Source: Streptomyces humidus
GTDB taxonomy: Bacteria; Actinomycetota; Actinomycetes; Streptomycetales; Streptomycetaceae
Length of the DNA stretch: 64,000 nt
Reading direction: 5' to 3'
Assembly (NCBI RefSeq): GCF_014649655.1
Contig: NZ_BMTL01000004.1
Location: 204,340 to 268,339 of the forward strand
The notes beneath the pieces were generated by a model, which made no database searches, was not told the origin of the DNA, and saw only the letters and a list, made by a program, of their open reading frames with translations. Positions 18,764-27,200 of this stretch are shown in pieces. The position numbers were made by a program, and so were the translations under genes. The first letter of the stretch is position 1; every line of letters starts with the position of its first letter.

Positions 18764-20149
18764 ATGACGACACCTCAAGAAGAGCTTCTGCCCGGCACCC
18801 GGCGTGCGCTGCTCCACCGGATCGCCGTGGCGCAGGCCGAAGGGCGGGCGCCGTCGCTTGTCGCTGCCGTCGTGAGGGACGGGCGGGCCGTGTGGCACGG
18901 GGCGCGGACCTCGGTCGACGGACATGGCCCGGACGAGAACGTGCAGTACCGGATCGGCTCGATCACCAAGACCTTCACCGCAGTCCTGGTGCTGCGATTG
19001 CGGGACGAGGGAGTGCTCGGCCTCGACGACCCGGTGGAGAGGCATCTGCCCGACACGGGCGTCGGCGAGCTCACGATCGCTCAACTGCTCGCCCACACGG
19101 GCGGACTGGCGGCCGAGACACCTGGTCCGTGGTGGGAACGGACTCCGGGCTCACTGCGGCCCGAACTCGCCGACGTCCTGGGTGACGGGGCCGCTGCCCA
19201 TCCGGCCGGCCGCCGGTTCCATTACTCGAATCCCGGCTACACGGTGCTCGGAGCCCTCGTGGAACAGCTCCGCGAGGCGCCCTGGGAAGAGGTGCTGAGG
19301 CGCGAAGTCTTCGAACCTCTACAGCTTCGTCGCACGAGTACCCGCCCCCAGGCTCCGGCCGCGGGTGGCTGGGCAGTGCATCCGTGGGCCGACGTCATGC
19401 TGCCCGAGCCTGCCGAGGACTTCGGGCGGATGGCCTCAGCGGGCCAGCTCTGGTCCACCACGGGCGACCTCGCCCGGTTCGCCGTCTTTCTGGCGCGGGG
19501 CGACGAGCGGGTGCTGAGTGTTGAGACATTGCGCGAGATGGGGACGCCCGCAGCGCCGGCCGGACCGGCGGATCTGGCGGACGGCGCGTCTTACGGACTC
19601 GGACTGCAAATTCTGCACCGGGACGGACGGCTGCTCGTGGGCCACTCCGGCTCGGTCCCCGGCTTCCTGGCCACGCTCACTGTCGGCGTCGAGGACGACG
19701 TGGCCGCCGTCGTGCTCGCGAACTGCACGTCGGGCCTGCTGACGTCGCAGGTGGCGGCCGACCTTGTGCGAATCGTCGCCGAGGCCGAGCCGCGGATCCC
19801 AGAGCCGTGGCGTCCGCTGCGGGAGGTCGAGGATTCGGTCCTGGAGTTGGCGGGTCAGTGGTACTGGGGAACCAGCCCCGTCGCCCTGCGGGTGACAGCC
19901 GACGGACTCCTTTCCCTGGGGCCCTTGTCCGGCGGCGGTCGGCGCTCGCGGTTCCGGCCGAACGGGGACGGTACCTGGACCGGACTGGAGGGGTACTACG
20001 CCGGGGAACTCTTGCAGGCGGTGCGGCGGGGTGATGGGAGAGTGGATCACCTGGACCTTGGGTCCTTCGTATTCACGCGCCAGCCGTACGAGGAGGGCGT
20101 GGCAGTGCCCGGCGGCGTCGACCCGGCCGGGTGGCGGGGGATCGGCTAG
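18764..20149 (+). CDS. Serine beta-lactamase/DD-peptidase family protein
   Basis: 461 residues from the ATG at 18764. The class C beta-lactamase/AmpH-type fold is shown by S-I-T-K (near residue 67), the YSN motif in RFHYSNPGYTVLG (near 150) and HSG in LLVGHSGSVPGFLA (near 290). The C-terminal ~110 residues form an extra domain often seen in such esterase-like proteins. There is no signal peptide, so it is probably cytoplasmic. It could be an esterase or peptidase rather than a resistance enzyme. No good ribosome site is visible. It ends at the parS palindrome. Confidence 0.82.
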   Translation: MTTPQEELLPGTRRALLHRIAVAQAEGRAPSLVAAVVRDGRAVWHGARTSVDGHGPDENVQYRIGSITKTFTAVLVLRLRDEGVLGLDDPVERHLPDTGVGELTIAQLLAHTGGLAAETPGPWWERTPGSLRPELADVLGDGAAAHPAGRRFHYSNPGYTVLGALVEQLREAPWEEVLRREVFEPLQLRRTSTRPQAPAAGGWAVHPWADVMLPEPAEDFGRMASAGQLWSTTGDLARFAVFLARGDERVLSVETLREMGTPAAPAGPADLADGASYGLGLQILHRDGRLLVGHSGSVPGFLATLTVGVEDDVAAVVLANCTSGLLTSQVAADLVRIVAEAEPRIPEPWRPLREVEDSVLELAGQWYWGTSPVALRVTADGLLSLGPLSGGGRRSRFRPNGDGTWTGLEGYYAGELLQAVRRGDGRVDHLDLGSFVFTRQPYEEGVAVPGGVDPAGWRGIG

Positions 20150-20156
20150 GCGCCCG

Positions 20157-20200
20157 CAGCGGGGAGGCCCTGTTTCACGTGAAACAGGGCCTCCCCGCTG
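20157..20200. terminator. 44-bp perfect palindrome with parS at its centre, between convergent genes
   Basis: The parS (20172-20185) is extended by 15 perfectly paired bases on each side (CAGCGGGGAGGCCCT and complement). It lies 7 bases past the beta-lactamase-like stop and 30 bases before the convergent GNAT stop. The structure is that of a bidirectional terminator. Confidence 0.75.
20172..20185. other. parS: parS site 7 (perfect)
   Basis: GTTTCACGTGAAAC at the exact centre of the 44-bp palindrome. Confidence 0.93.
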
Positions 20201-20230
20201 TAGCAACGCAGTTCTCCTGGAGCGGAGTTC

Positions 20231-20683
20231 TCAGAGCTGCAGCTTGAAACCCACGTGTGAGGCGACGAACCCGAGCCGTTCGTAGAAGCGGTGGGCGTCC
20301 GTGCGTGTGTTGTCGGAGGTCAGCTGCACCAACTGGCAGTTCTCCCGTCGGGATTCCTCGATCGCCCACTCGATGAACCGTGTGCCCAGGCCGCTTCCGC
20401 GCTCGTCGGCGTGCACGCGGACGCCCTCGACGATGGATCTGGTCGACCCCCGTCGGGACAGACCCGGGACGATCGTCAGCTGGAGGGTCCCGACCACGCG
20501 TCCCTCGCGGACGGCGACGACCAGGCGCTGGTTCGGGTCGGCGGTGAGTCGTTCGAGCGCGGCCAGGTAGGGGTCGAGGTCGTCCGGTGTCTCGCGCTGT
20601 GCACCCAGAACGTCGTCCGCGAGCATGGCGACGACCGCGGGAAGGTCCTCGGCGACGGCGGCCCGTATCTCAAGATCTCCCAT
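20231..20683 (-). CDS. GNAT family N-acetyltransferase
   Basis: 150 residues from the ATG at 20683; a GTG at 20692, one base after the marR stop codon, is equally possible and would add three residues. GNAT features: IRAAVAEDLPAVVAML start, GTLQLTIVPGL strand, the acetyl-CoA loop VHADERGSGLGTRFIEWAIEE (motif A, RGxGxG/R), and HRFYERLGF near the end. It acetylates a small molecule or protein amine; the target is unknown. It is almost certainly cotranscribed and coupled with marR. Confidence 0.9.
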   Translation of the reverse strand: MGDLEIRAAVAEDLPAVVAMLADDVLGAQRETPDDLDPYLAALERLTADPNQRLVVAVREGRVVGTLQLTIVPGLSRRGSTRSIVEGVRVHADERGSGLGTRFIEWAIEESRRENCQLVQLTSDNTRTDAHRFYERLGFVASHVGFKLQL

Positions 20684-20693
20684 GGTCGCCACT

Positions 20694-21164
20694 CTATGCA
20701 GGCAGGGTCACAGGTGCTTTGAGTGACTCCACGACCCTTACGAGTGGGGCCAGTTCCGGATTTCTGGCGGCCTCGTCGAGAGCTTCGCGCAGGGCGGCGT
20801 CGTTGGTCGGACGAGCTTCGGCGAGCAGCTCCAGGCCAGCGTCGGTGACGTTGGTGTAGATGCCGCGGCGGTCGGTGGGGCACAGGTAGCGCTCGAGCAG
20901 CCCGCGGTCCTCGAGACGGGTCACCAACCGGGTGGTCGCGCTCTGGCTGAGGACGACGGCGTCGGCCACCTGCTTCATCTGCAGATGCTCGCCGTCGCCC
21001 TCGTGTTGCCGGCTGAGCACGTCGAGCAGGGAGTACTCGCGCACGCTCAGGTCGTGGTGCGCCTGCAGTGCGCGTTCGATGTGGGCCTCGATCTTCCCGT
21101 GCAGCAGTGAGAGGGCGCACCAGCCCTGGGCGAGGGCGGTGAGCGCGGGGTCCGTCGCAGTCAT
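20694..21164 (-). CDS. MarR-family transcriptional regulator
   Basis: 156 residues from the ATG at 21164 with GGAGGAG upstream. The winged helix is seen as LSVREYSLLDVLSRQ, then LQMKQVADAVVLSQSATTRL (recognition helix) and the wing CPTDRRGIYTNVTDAG with the conserved Asp-Arg-Arg. It is divergent from an MFS exporter, a classic MarR arrangement in which the regulator represses both promoters until a drug or phenolic ligand binds. Its stop is adjacent to the GNAT gene start. Confidence 0.93.
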   Translation of the reverse strand: MTATDPALTALAQGWCALSLLHGKIEAHIERALQAHHDLSVREYSLLDVLSRQHEGDGEHLQMKQVADAVVLSQSATTRLVTRLEDRGLLERYLCPTDRRGIYTNVTDAGLELLAEARPTNDAALREALDEAARNPELAPLVRVVESLKAPVTLPA

Positions 21165-21214
21165 GGCGTTTCTCCTCCGTCCCGTAACGGCTGACAACCA
21201 GGATAGAGCACCTC

Positions 21215-21285
21215 TGCAATTGCCCGTGCTTGCATGTAACCCGCGTGTGCAATTATTGTCGAAGGGCGTTAAGCGCTCCTGCAAT
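21215..21285. promoter_or_regulatory. Divergent control region with TGCAAT repeats
   Basis: TGCAAT occurs at 21215, 21248 and 21280 (33 and 32 bp apart). TTGCATG (21230) and TGTGCAA (21246) form an imperfect inverted repeat between the first two. The region lies between marR and the MFS gene and is the likely MarR binding area. Confidence 0.45.
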
Positions 21286-21307
21286 CATCTGGGAAGGGTC
21301 ACCACCT

Positions 21308-22525
21308 ATGCCTCTCGCGCTTCTGGCCCTAGCGATCGGGGCCTTCGGAATCGGAACGACCGAGTTCGTGATCACGGGCTTGTTGCCCGAGATCGCAGAC
21401 GACTTCGGAGTCTCCATCCCCACCGCCGGCTTCCTCGTGACCGGCTACGCGCTCGGGGTCCTGTTCGGCGCCCCGCTCATGACGGTCCTCGGCACGAAGG
21501 TCTCCCGCAAGCGGATGCTGATGCTCTTGATGGGCCTGTTCATCGTTGGCAACCTGCTCTCCGCGATCGCTCCGGTCTTCTCCGTGATGCTGATCGGCCG
21601 CGTGGTCGCCTCGCTCGCCCACGGCGCGTTCTTCGGCATCGGCTCGGTCGTCGCGGCCGACCTGGTCGCCCCCGACAAGAAGGCCGGGGCCATCGCGATG
21701 ATGTTCACCGGTCTCACTGTCGCGAACGTGGTCGGCGTCCCCCTGGGCACCCTCGTCGGGCAGAACGTCGGATGGCGGGTCACATTCGCCGTCGTCGCCG
21801 CGCTAGGTGTCGTCGGGTTGGTCGGCATCGCCAGGCTGGTACCCGATGTGCCGCGGGCGCGGGGCGTGCGGCTGAGGCACGAACTGGCCGCTTTCAAGAA
21901 CACTCAGGTGTTGCTCGCCATGGCGATGACCGTTCTCGGCTTCGGCGGGGTCTTCGCGGCCATCACCTACATCGCGCCGATGATGACGCATGTCGCCGGC
22001 TTCGCCGACGGTTCTGTCACCTGGCTGCTGGTCCTGTTCGGTCTTGGCATGGTAGGCGGCAACCTGATCGGCGGCAGGTACGCCGACCGGGCATTGATGC
22101 CCATGCTGTACGTCTCTCTGGGGGCTCTGGCCGTCGTCCTGGCGCTCTTCACGCTCACCGCCCACGACAAGGTGCTGGCGGCTGTCACGATCGCACTGAT
22201 CGGTGCCCTGGGCTTCGCGACCGTCCCGCCGCTGCAGAAGCGTGTCCTGGACCAGGCACACGGCGCTCCCACATTGGCGTCGGCGGTGAATATCGGTGCA
22301 TTCAACCTCGGCAACGCGCTGTCCGCCTGGCTGGGAGGCTTCGTGATCGCCGCGGGACTGGGCTACACCGCGCCGAACTGGGTCGGCGCCGCCCTGGCGG
22401 CGGGTGCGCTGCTGCTCGCCGTCGTCTCGGCCGCACTGGAGCGCCGGGACAGCGCCCGTGGCGGATCGGGGCACGTCGTCACCGGCAGCACCGTCGCCGA
22501 GCGGCAGAGGGCCGTCCGGCACTGA
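21308..22525 (+). CDS. MFS exporter (AraJ/chloramphenicol-resistance-like)
   Basis: 405 residues, 12 likely membrane helices. Starts MPLALLALAIGAFGIGTTEF and GLLPEIADDFGVSIPTAG, the signature of the DHA1 drug/arabinose exporter group (AraJ, CmlR-like). The loop GAPLMTVLGTKVSRKRML follows helix 2. GGAAGGG precedes the ATG at 21308. Divergence from marR suggests induction by the exported compound. The substrate is unknown. Confidence 0.9.
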   Translation: MPLALLALAIGAFGIGTTEFVITGLLPEIADDFGVSIPTAGFLVTGYALGVLFGAPLMTVLGTKVSRKRMLMLLMGLFIVGNLLSAIAPVFSVMLIGRVVASLAHGAFFGIGSVVAADLVAPDKKAGAIAMMFTGLTVANVVGVPLGTLVGQNVGWRVTFAVVAALGVVGLVGIARLVPDVPRARGVRLRHELAAFKNTQVLLAMAMTVLGFGGVFAAITYIAPMMTHVAGFADGSVTWLLVLFGLGMVGGNLIGGRYADRALMPMLYVSLGALAVVLALFTLTAHDKVLAAVTIALIGALGFATVPPLQKRVLDQAHGAPTLASAVNIGAFNLGNALSAWLGGFVIAAGLGYTAPNWVGAALAAGALLLAVVSAALERRDSARGGSGHVVTGSTVAERQRAVRH

Positions 22526-22617
22526 GCCCGTCCGATTCGCCGGGCCAGGACCGTCCCGGCGACCAGCCGAGCCCTCCGTGCATCTCCGGCTGCCTCATCA
22601 CGCGTGCCCGCGCGCCG

Positions 22618-23484
22618 TCAGCCGGCCGCCACCGTCAGGGGAGCGAAACGGCGACGCCAGTCGCCCGGCAGCTCCGCGATTCCGTAGGTCATCACGGAGT
22701 TGAAGGCCACGGATTCCAGACCGTGCGCTTTCACCCAGTCCAGCAGTTCCTCGTGCCGGACGTCGATGTCGGTACGCAGTGGCCGATCCGTGCGGAAGGC
22801 GAGGGAGGCCAGAAGGGCTTTTGCTGTGTCCGTGTCCCGGGCGATCAGTGGGCCAACGACCTGGGTCTCCATATTGGGCCATGCGGCGGCGTAGCCGATG
22901 ATCCTGCCGTCGTCCTCCGCGACCCGCAACTGGTCGGCGAACGCGGGAAGACGGGCGATCACATGCGTGCGATCTGCGCCGAACACCTCTTCGTCGAGTC
23001 GCAGAATCGATCTGAGGTCCTCGGCTGTGGCAGCACGGGTCACCACGCCTGAAGCCGGTTTCGTCGGAGTGAAGTGCCCGCACACCATTTCTGCCCGGCC
23101 TGTGGATGTGAAGCCCAGTTCCTCGTAGAGCGGACGCCCGTTGGGGGTGGCGTGCAAGGTGAGGGGGGTGGCGTCCATCAGAGACACGACATGCCGCATC
23201 AACCGCCGGCCGACACCTTGCCGGGCGTGTCGCTCAGCGACCAGCACCATGCCGATGGCACCGAGACGAGGCTGCCCGTGCGGCCCGTACTCGGTGACGA
23301 CGCATGCGGCGATGAGGCCTCCTGCAGGATCGTCGACGCCGTAGCCCCGCCCGGCGGAAAGGAGAAAGCCCCACTTGTGCTCCTCTCGATGCCACCCCCG
23401 ATCCTCCGACAAGTCGGCACAGGCGGTCAGATCGCGGTGCGTCAGACGGCGGATGGGCAGAGCGGCGAGAGAAGGAGTCGGCAC
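22618..23484 (-). CDS. Two-domain GNAT acetyltransferase
   Basis: 288 residues if the GTG at 23484 is used. The open frame runs on upstream, through a parS, but that part looks non-coding. The first GNAT domain (about 10-140) has MVLVAERHARQGVGRRLM (acetyl-CoA loop) and PLYEELGF. The second (about 150-285), an Acetyltransf_18-like domain with IGYAAAWPNMETQVVGPLIA, begins after VVTRAATAEDLRSIL. The substrate is unknown. The ribosome site is weak, so the start is uncertain. Confidence 0.78.
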   Translation of the reverse strand: MPTPSLAALPIRRLTHRDLTACADLSEDRGWHREEHKWGFLLSAGRGYGVDDPAGGLIAACVVTEYGPHGQPRLGAIGMVLVAERHARQGVGRRLMRHVVSLMDATPLTLHATPNGRPLYEELGFTSTGRAEMVCGHFTPTKPASGVVTRAATAEDLRSILRLDEEVFGADRTHVIARLPAFADQLRVAEDDGRIIGYAAAWPNMETQVVGPLIARDTDTAKALLASLAFRTDRPLRTDIDVRHEELLDWVKAHGLESVAFNSVMTYGIAELPGDWRRRFAPLTVAAG

Positions 23485-23594
23485 GCAGGTCAGGCTGTCC
23501 GAACCGTGCGGTCGGCGTCCACCTGATTCCTCGGGGCGGGCGTGCTTTTGGCCATGCCATGGCCTACGGCACAGTGCGTCGACGAGCCGGCAGC

Positions 23595-23608
23595 GTTTCA
23601 CGTGAAAC
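23595..23608. other. parS: parS site 8 (perfect)
   Basis: GTTTCACGTGAAAC, 111 bases upstream of the chosen GNAT start. When read through on the minus strand it gives the peptide FHVKR, which makes the upstream extension of that frame suspect. Confidence 0.93.
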
Positions 23609-23824
23609 AGACGATCAGAGGAACTGCCCCGTTTGCGGAACCTGGGCCGCGGGCGCAAGTGCGGCACCCGGGCCGAGCGCTGTCCGGCTGTCGGCTAGTA
23701 CCTCAGCGGCGCGCTGAGCAGGTCTGCGGGCGCTGTGCGGAACGGCGAGGGCGGGCCGAGGAGCTCGTCCCCAGCAGGAGTTGACGAGCGAGTCGCGGAC
23801 GCGGGCGGGACCGGGACATGGACC

Positions 23825-24307
23825 TCAGCCGAGGTCGGGGGCGTGCATGGCCCGGACGCCCTCGATGTTGCCGTCCAGATAGTGTCGCAGGGACAGCGGG
23901 ACGAGGTGAACAGAAGCGATGCCGACCCGGGTGAACGGCACACGGACGATTTCGTACTCGCCCGCAGGCTCCTCCACCTCGGGCCCGTGCCGCAGCGCCG
24001 GGTCCATGGATTCCAGACGGCAGACGAAGAAGTGCTGCACTTTCACACCGGTCGCGCCGCCGTCCGCGCCGATGTGCTCGACGGTGTCGACGAAGCAGGG
24101 AACCACATCGGTGATCTTGGCGCCGAGCTCTTCGTGTACCTCCCGGTGCAGTGCGTCCACGACCGTCGCGTCGTCCGGCTCGACCCCGCCACCGGGCGTC
24201 ACCCAGTAAGGATCGACACCGGGCTTGGTGCGCTTGATCAGGATCAGGTTGTCGCCGTCCAGGAGAACGGCTCGTGCGGTGCGCTTGACCACGGGTCGGA
24301 CGGTCAT
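23825..24307 (-). CDS. Nudix hydrolase
   Basis: 160 residues from the ATG at 24307. The Nudix box is complete: GGGVEPDDATVVDALHREVH followed directly by EELG (near residue 40), fitting Gx5Ex7REUxEExGU; its Glu residues bind Mg2+ for hydrolysis of a nucleoside diphosphate-linked compound. No ribosome site is visible before the ATG. A one-mismatch parS lies 22-35 bases upstream. The exact substrate is not predictable. The ~340 bases between it and the GNAT gene contain no convincing gene. Confidence 0.85.
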   Translation of the reverse strand: MTVRPVVKRTARAVLLDGDNLILIKRTKPGVDPYWVTPGGGVEPDDATVVDALHREVHEELGAKITDVVPCFVDTVEHIGADGGATGVKVQHFFVCRLESMDPALRHGPEVEEPAGEYEIVRVPFTRVGIASVHLVPLSLRHYLDGNIEGVRAMHAPDLG

Positions 24308-24328
24308 GGGAGAAATGTGGCCCCGCTG

Positions 24329-24342
24329 GTTCCACGTGAAAC
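24329..24342. other. parS: parS-like site 9 (one mismatch)
   Basis: GTTCCACGTGAAAC (T to C at position 4), between the Nudix start and its promoter region. Confidence 0.7.
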
Positions 24343-24672
24343 ATCGCGAGGAGTCACTGGTCGACCTCACCCCGTGACTTGGCTGTCCGCAGGGTCGGTA
24401 TCGTGCGGCGGCTGCGCCCGCCGTCGGTCGTGTGCCCGCGCGACACGAGGCATGGCCGATGTCCCGGTGCGCACCGCCCGGACAGGCGTCCGTAGCGCGG
24501 CTCGTGCACCGCGACGATGTCACCGCGCGCGAGAGTGATCGCGCACGGATAGCGCTACAGGGCCGCCAGACAGGCTCCCACGGCCGCGCAGGCGAGGACT
24601 GCCCGGACACCGGGAACCGGCGAGCAGCGCGTGCTCCTCATCGCACGGCGGGGTGGCCTTGAGCAGGCCTCC
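24343..24672. other. Intergenic region without a gene
   Basis: About 330 bases between the Nudix gene and the small unknown gene, both on the minus strand. I see no convincing reading frame, RNA or repeat here. It should hold the Nudix promoter. Confidence 0.4.
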
Positions 24673-25137
24673 TCACGGCCGGGCCGTACTGATGGCCGGG
24701 CCGTGGTGGCCTGCGGCCAGGCCCTCCAGAACCTCCTCGGAGTCGCCGAAAGCCGTACGTAGGGCGAACCCCCGACCGCCGTGGCCGGACAGCTCGGTGA
24801 GCGCGGGACGGGTCCGCTCGGCGGTGCACCCGGAGGCACCGGCAAGGTGCAGCGTCCATACGGGGGACTCTTCGTCGAGACCGGTCTCGGTGAGGAGTCG
24901 ACAAGCCCCTGCCGCTACTGTGATGAAACGCTGACGCACAGTCAACTCGCCTTGTGAACACAGTTCTTCGCGCGCAGAACCGAGTCCGGTCCGAGCCACG
25001 AGGGGGAGGCTCGGACCGTCTGTCGCGTGCGGTCGGCGGGATCCGTGGCGGAGCCGCCCGCCGTCGGTGAAGGCGACGGGCCCGTCACGGGACAGGGCGT
25101 CCGCAAGCCACTCATCGCTCCGATTCCTCCAGCGCAC
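24673..25137 (-). CDS. Hypothetical protein, last gene of the ptpA operon
   Basis: About 154 residues if the GTG at 25137 is the start. That start overlaps the end of the upstream gamma-lyase gene by 26 bases; a start nearer 25110 is possible. Third codon positions are strongly G/C through most of the frame, and the sequence is protein-like (RQRFITVAAGACRLLTETGL, VWTLHLAGASGCTAERTR). An ATG overlapping the lyase stop opens a different frame that stops after about 60 codons, so a sequence error or frameshift near the 5' end is possible. I do not recognise the family. Confidence 0.55.
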   Translation of the reverse strand: MRWRNRSDEWLADALSRDGPVAFTDGGRLRHGSRRPHATDGPSLPLVARTGLGSAREELCSQGELTVRQRFITVAAGACRLLTETGLDEESPVWTLHLAGASGCTAERTRPALTELSGHGGRGFALRTAFGDSEEVLEGLAAGHHGPAISTARP

Positions 25138-26269
25138 GCAGTACATCCGCCACAAGGTCCTCGGGATCCTCAGCGCCGACGGACAGCCGGACAAACCCCT
25201 CCGGCACGGCGTCCCCGCCCCAGCGCCCGCGCCGTTCCGCGGTGGAGCGCAACCCGCCGAAGCTCGTCGCCTCGTCCACGAGCTGCAGAGCACCCAGGAA
25301 ACGCTCGGCCCGCGCACGCGTGGCGAGCGTGAAGGAGACCACGCATCCATAACGCCGCATCTGCTGCGAGGCGACCCTGTGTGAGGGATCGCCGGGCAGC
25401 CCCGGATACCGCAGCCCGCTCACCTCGGGCCTACCCCGCAGCGCCTCGGCGACGGCCAGGGCGGTCGCGTTCTGCCGGTCGACGCGCATCTGCAGCGTGG
25501 CGATCGAGCGGTGCGCGAGCCAGGCTTCCATGGGACCGGGGATCGCCCCGACGATCTTGCGCCAACGCCGTACGGCCGCCATCGGCTCGCCGGCTCGCGA
25601 GGTGACATAGCCGAGGAGGATGTCGCCGTGACCCGTGAGCTGCTTGGTGCCGCTTGCCACCGAGAAGTCGGCGCCGAGTTCGAGCGGGCGTTGCCCGAGC
25701 GGGGTGGCGAGCGTGTTGTCCACGGCCACCAGCGCGCCATGCGCGTGTGCCGCATCGGCGAGCCTGCGGATGTCGCACACGTCGAGCCCCGGATTCGAGG
25801 GGGACTCGATCAACAACAGCTTCGCACCGTCGAGTACCTCGATCTGGCCGTCCGAGCCGGTCGGGGCCGTGCGCACCTCGATGCCGTACGCCTCCAACTG
25901 GGCGCGGGCCAGGGGCAGCGCCTGGTAACCGTCGCCCGGCAGCACGACAGCGTCCCCGGCTCGCAACTGAGAGAAGAGCACCGAGGAGATCGCGGCCATG
26001 CCGGAGGCGAAGACGAGTGTCTCGACGCCGTCCTGCCCCGGCGCCTCCAGTTCGCCGATGGCGTGCTCCAGGTGCGTCCAGGTCGGGTTCTCGTCACGGC
26101 CGTAGGTGTAGGGGCCCGTGGGGTCTCCCGGCAGGTGGAAGTGTGCCGCGAACACCGGCCCCGGCAGCGTGGGCTCGTACTTCACGGGCTCGGGCAGCCC
26201 AGCCCGCACCGCGCGCGTGCCGTCGCCGGAACCCGGGGAGATCCCCTCCTTCGAAGCGGAACCGCTCAT
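25112..26269 (-). CDS. Cystathionine gamma-lyase-type PLP enzyme
   Basis: 385 residues. The Cys/Met metabolism PLP fold is clear: YTYGRDENPTWTHLEHAIGE, FASGMAAISSVLFSQLRAGD (phosphate-binding loop), ALVAVDNTLATPL with the PLP Asp, the Schiff-base Lys in ASGTKQLTGHGDILLG, and SFGGLRSTAERRGR near the end. It probably cleaves or forms cystathionine-type thioethers; gamma-lyase, gamma-synthase and methionine lyase cannot be told apart by eye. The ATG overlaps the ptpA stop (ATGA), so translation is coupled. Confidence 0.88.
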   Translation of the reverse strand: MSGSASKEGISPGSGDGTRAVRAGLPEPVKYEPTLPGPVFAAHFHLPGDPTGPYTYGRDENPTWTHLEHAIGELEAPGQDGVETLVFASGMAAISSVLFSQLRAGDAVVLPGDGYQALPLARAQLEAYGIEVRTAPTGSDGQIEVLDGAKLLLIESPSNPGLDVCDIRRLADAAHAHGALVAVDNTLATPLGQRPLELGADFSVASGTKQLTGHGDILLGYVTSRAGEPMAAVRRWRKIVGAIPGPMEAWLAHRSIATLQMRVDRQNATALAVAEALRGRPEVSGLRYPGLPGDPSHRVASQQMRRYGCVVSFTLATRARAERFLGALQLVDEATSFGGLRSTAERRGRWGGDAVPEGFVRLSVGAEDPEDLVADVLRALEESER

Positions 26270-26757
26270 GCCACCTGTCCTTCCACGTCCTCGCGCACGG
26301 AGGCGAGCAGACCGGCGCTCGCCTCCTCCACCATCTCAAGACACTCCTCGAAGCCGTCGCGGCCCCCGTAGTAGGGGTCGGGAACGTCGAGGTCGCCGAC
26401 TGCCGCGGGGTCGTAGGAACGCAGCAGCCGAACCTTCGCCGCGTCCTTCTCGGTGGGTGCGAGGCGGCGCAGTGCCTTGAGATGACCGGAGTCCAGGGCG
26501 ACCACCAGGTCGAGGCGGGCGAACCAGGACGACTCGAAGCGCCGAGCCGTGTGGTCGAGCGCGTACCCGTGCTCCTCCAGGACGGACTGAGCACGCGGGT
26601 CGGCCTGCTCGCCCTCGTGCCAGTCGCCCGTGCCGGCACTGTCGACCTCGACCAGCCCGTCGAGACCTTCGCTCTCCACCCGCGCGCGGAAGACCGACTC
26701 GGCGATCGGCGAGCGGCAGATGTTGCCGGTGCAGACGAAACAGACGCGGTAGGTCAT
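26266..26757 (-). CDS. ptpA: Low-molecular-weight protein tyrosine phosphatase
   Basis: 163 residues. The P-loop CTGNICRS begins at Cys9 (CX5R), and the general acid Asp lies in DVPDPYYGG (near 128). Its S. coelicolor counterpart PtpA dephosphorylates tyrosine and influences secondary metabolism. It is the second gene of a minus-strand operon: holin-family gene 7 bases upstream, gamma-lyase gene overlapping by 4 bases downstream. Confidence 0.93.
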   Translation of the reverse strand: MTYRVCFVCTGNICRSPIAESVFRARVESEGLDGLVEVDSAGTGDWHEGEQADPRAQSVLEEHGYALDHTARRFESSWFARLDLVVALDSGHLKALRRLAPTEKDAAKVRLLRSYDPAAVGDLDVPDPYYGGRDGFEECLEMVEEASAGLLASVREDVEGQVA

Positions 26758-26764
26758 CGCGGGC

Positions 26765-27142
26765 TCAGTCTTCGTCGGGCAGCATGACGTTGAGCGCCCA
26801 GGAGACGACGGAGATGATCAGGCCGCCGAGAACGGCGGTCCAGAAGCCTTCCACATGGAAACTCACGTCGAGCTTGTCGGCCAGCCATGAAGTGAGCAGC
26901 AGCATCAGGGCGTTGACCACCAGGGTGATCAGGCCGAGCGTAAGTATGAACAGGGGGAAGGTCAGCACCTTGACCACCGGCTTGACCAGGAAGTTCACCA
27001 GGCCGAAGAGCAGTGCGACGATGAGGAGGGTGCCGATCTTCTTGCCCGTGCTGTCACCGGTCAGGGTGATCTTGTCGAGCAGCCAGACGGCGACCGCCAG
27101 GGCACCTGCGTTGGCGATCGTCTTGACTACGAAATTCTTCAT
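26765..27142 (-). CDS. Phage-holin-family (PF04020-like) membrane protein
   Basis: 125 residues with four hydrophobic segments (about 8-24, 37-55, 60-86 and 103-120). The pattern LLFGLVNFLVKPVVKVLTFP followed by ITLVVNALMLLLTSWLAD matches the YvlD-like/phage holin superfamily IV membrane proteins common in bacterial chromosomes. The name does not imply a phage. Function unknown. It starts the ptpA operon and is divergent from the cupin gene with only ~58 bases between. Confidence 0.85.
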   Translation of the reverse strand: MKNFVVKTIANAGALAVAVWLLDKITLTGDSTGKKIGTLLIVALLFGLVNFLVKPVVKVLTFPLFILTLGLITLVVNALMLLLTSWLADKLDVSFHVEGFWTAVLGGLIISVVSWALNVMLPDED

Positions 27143-27200
27143 GTGTCTGATCGTGGCAGAGAGATCACCAATGAGCACCGGACGAGAGCGGACAAGGTCG

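Noticed and set aside
26765..27142. Prophage remnant suggested by the holin-family protein
   Set aside because: This family is a common chromosomal membrane protein; no other phage genes are nearby and it is cotranscribed with ptpA.
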